Shown here one piece after another: positions 5,884-7,294 of a DNA stretch of 7,294 bases (position 1 is the first letter of the stretch; every line of letters begins with the position of its first letter). A program made the position numbers and the translations under genes. The DNA is taken from the NCBI GenBank assembly GCA_946887085.1, contig CAMPKG010000175.1:1-7294 (forward strand). Reading direction: 5' to 3'. Under the pieces are notes generated by a model that was not told the origin of the DNA, did no database searches, and worked only from the letters and a program-made list of their open reading frames with translations. This DNA is from an uncultured Sphingobacteriales bacterium. Lineage in GTDB: Bacteria; Bacteroidota; Bacteroidia; Chitinophagales; Chitinophagaceae.

Positions 5884-7083
5884 ATGAAAGAAGTTTTTAT
5901 AATAGATGCAGTACGCACACCCGTCGGAAAATATGGTGGCACACTGAGCACCGTTCGTCCGGACGACCTGCTGGCACACGTCATCAAATCACTGGTTGAG
6001 CGCAACCCAACTGTCGATGTAAATGAAATAGAAGATGTAATAGCAGGCGCAGCTAACCAGGCAGGTGAAGATAACCGTAACGTAGCACGCATGGCTGCGC
6101 TACTCGCAGGACTGCCAACTACAGTTGGTGGTAATACAGTAAATCGTCTTTGCGCTTCAGGCCTGCAGGCGATCATGGATGCATCGCGCGCTATTATGTG
6201 TGGCGATGGTGAGATGTATATAGCGGGTGGTGTTGAAAGCATGACCCGTGCACCATTTGTGATGGGTAAAGCAGAAGGTCCTTTTGCACGCAATGCCGAC
6301 GTATACGATACAACAATGGGCTGGCGTTTTGTCAATAAGAAATTCAACAAAGACACTTACTACCCATATACCATGGGCGAAACAGCCGAGAACGTTGCGG
6401 AACGTTATAACGTAAGCCGCGAGGCACAGGATGCTTTCGGACTCCGCAGCCAGCAAAAATATGCGGCTGCGCATACTGGGGGTAAATTCAAAGACGAGAT
6501 CGTTCCGCTAACCATTGATCTTGGCAAGGGAAAGACAATTGTGTTTGATGCCGATGAGCACCCGCGCGAAACAACACTGGAGAAAATGGCAGCGCTAAAA
6601 CCTGCATTTAAGAAAGATGGGACTGTGACCGCCGGCAATTCCAGTGGTATCAATGATGGTGCTGCTGCATTGTTACTGGCATCTGCTGAAGCAGTGAAAA
6701 AATACAACCTGAAACCGATTGCTAAGATCAGGAGCATGGCAATAGCCGGCGTTGATCCCGCGGTGATGGGAATAGGCCCTATCCCGGCAACGCAGAAAGC
6801 GTTGAAGCGTGCCGGACTCGAAGTAAAAGATCTCGACCTGGTTGAACTGAATGAGGCATTTGCGGCCCAAGGCATACCATGTATACAGGAGCTCGGCCTT
6901 AATGAAGAGAAGGTGAATGTGAATGGCGGTGCAATAGCTATCGGCCACCCATTAGGTTGCAGCGGAGCACGTATCTCAGCAACGCTTTTGCACGAACTAA
7001 AACGCCGGGGCGGTAAATACGGGCTGGCCACTATGTGTATTGGCGTCGGCCAGGGCGCAGCAATCATTTACGAAGCCTTATAG
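5884..7083 (+). CDS. Thiolase (acetyl-CoA C-acyltransferase, PcaF/PaaJ-like)
   Basis: A complete 399-residue thiolase, catalysing CoA-dependent cleavage of a 3-oxoacyl-CoA to acetyl-CoA and a shortened acyl-CoA, or the reverse. Catalytic residues are in place: nucleophile C90 in NRLCASG, NEAFA at 323-327, H355 in [10 protein letters not shown], and the second cysteine C385 in CIGVGQG. Segments such as [22 protein letters not shown] (58-79) and [12 protein letters not shown] with [10 protein letters not shown] (126-151) resemble the beta-ketoadipyl-CoA thiolases PcaF and PaaJ, but Bacteroidota homologues with general acetoacetyl-CoA or beta-oxidation roles look similar, so substrate is not settled. 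It begins 3 bp after the stop of the trans-sulfuration gene and so is almost surely cotranscribed. The ACMSD-like gene follows after 37 bp. Confidence 0.96.
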   Translation: MKEVFIIDAVRTPVGKYGGTLSTVRPDDLLAHVIKSLVERNPTVDVNEIEDVIAGAANQAGEDNRNVARMAALLAGLPTTVGGNTVNRLCASGLQAIMDASRAIMCGDGEMYIAGGVESMTRAPFVMGKAEGPFARNADVYDTTMGWRFVNKKFNKDTYYPYTMGETAENVAERYNVSREAQDAFGLRSQQKYAAAHTGGKFKDEIVPLTIDLGKGKTIVFDADEHPRETTLEKMAALKPAFKKDGTVTAGNSSGINDGAAALLLASAEAVKKYNLKPIAKIRSMAIAGVDPAVMGIGPIPATQKALKRAGLEVKDLDLVELNEAFAAQGIPCIQELGLNEEKVNVNGGAIAIGHPLGCSGARISATLLHELKRRGGKYGLATMCIGVGQGAAIIYEAL

Positions 7084-7102
7084 TGTTAGCATATTTACCT
7101 TT

Positions 7103-7111
7103 TACATTTTG
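7103..7111 (+). promoter_or_regulatory. Possible weak -7 element before the ACMSD-like gene
   Basis: TACATTTTG resembles TAnnTTTG with one additional T and ends 9 bases before the ATG at 7121. If used, the leader would be only a few bases. Readthrough from the thiolase is an equally good explanation, as no terminator hairpin is seen in the 37-bp gap. Confidence 0.25.
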
Positions 7112-7120
7112 CCTTAGAAA

Positions 7121-7294
7121 ATGAAGATCGACATACATACACATATAATGCCTGAGCACATACCAGACTGGTTTTCCAAGTTCGGTTACGGCGAGTTCAT
7201 TCACCTGGAACACCACAAGCCTTGCTGCGCCCGTATGATCAAGGGAGATAAATTCTTCCGCGAAGTAGAGCAGAATTGCTGGGACCCACTGGTG
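7121..7294 (+). CDS. 2-amino-3-carboxymuconate-6-semialdehyde decarboxylase (ACMSD)-like amidohydrolase, 3' end beyond window
   Basis: Only the first 58 residues are present. They begin MKIDIHTHIMPEHIPDWFSK, with the HxH metal-binding pair H6 and H8 of the amidohydrolase superfamily. The segment FGYGEFIHLEHH and the later FFREVEQNCWDPLV match the N-terminus of ACMSD, whose animal enzyme I recall as starting MKIDIHSHILP and carrying a VRENCWDP motif. ACMSD is a zinc enzyme of about 335 residues that decarboxylates 2-amino-3-carboxymuconate-6-semialdehyde in the kynurenine pathway, diverting carbon from quinolinate and NAD synthesis to full oxidation; related bacterial enzymes act in 2-nitrobenzoate degradation. 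The family call is strong despite truncation, but the remaining metal ligands and catalytic residues lie outside the window. The ATG at 7121 is the natural start. Confidence 0.88.
   Translation, partial: MKIDIHTHIMPEHIPDWFSKFGYGEFIHLEHHKPCCARMIKGDKFFREVEQNCWDPLV

Noticed and set aside
6405..7067. A 220-codon open frame antisense to the thiolase, plus a 160-codon one at 5874-6356
   Set aside because: Both lie wholly opposite a well-conserved thiolase, have low-complexity Ala/Ser/Pro composition and show no recognisable motif.

Overview
The window looks like ordinary chromosomal DNA from a member of the Bacteroidota, most likely a Chitinophagaceae-like lineage. Translation starts lack Shine-Dalgarno sequences. 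Two starts on the + strand (lipoprotein at 702, trans-sulfuration enzyme at 4660) are preceded by exact TAnnTTTG motifs, the Bacteroidota -7 promoter element. The lipoprotein carries an acidic stretch just after its lipidated cysteine, as surface lipoproteins of this phylum do. No mobile element, CRISPR array, tRNA or rRNA is visible.

Layout. 1-531 (- strand): a two-gene unit, a short DUF721/DciA-like protein followed by a cupin protein cut off by the window edge. 702-1763 (+): an uncharacterised lipoprotein closed by a strong hairpin terminator. 1931-3823 (+): dnaK, complete, with its own terminator. 3925-4104 (+): a 59-residue, highly charged small protein. It converges on a DinB-family metal protein at 4127-4621 (-), and a shared hairpin fills the gap between them. 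From a very tight 38-bp divergent junction, a + strand cluster begins: a PLP-dependent trans-sulfuration enzyme (4660-5880), a thiolase (5884-7083, only 3 bp later), and the first 58 residues of an ACMSD-type amidohydrolase (7121 to the window end).

How the genes relate. dnaK is a stand-alone chaperone gene here, without grpE or dnaJ beside it and without a CIRCE operator. The thiolase next to the ACMSD fits the kynurenine/glutarate route of tryptophan degradation, in which ACMSD acts midway and a thiolase could act at the end. That link is inferred from adjacency only. The PLP enzyme belongs to sulfur amino-acid metabolism and seems to share a transcript with the thiolase.

I found no convincing new multi-gene system. 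The points most worth checking are the small charged protein after dnaK, two gene starts that should be moved from upstream TTG codons to ATG, the crowded divergent junction at 4622-4659, and the possible tryptophan-catabolism cluster running off the right edge.
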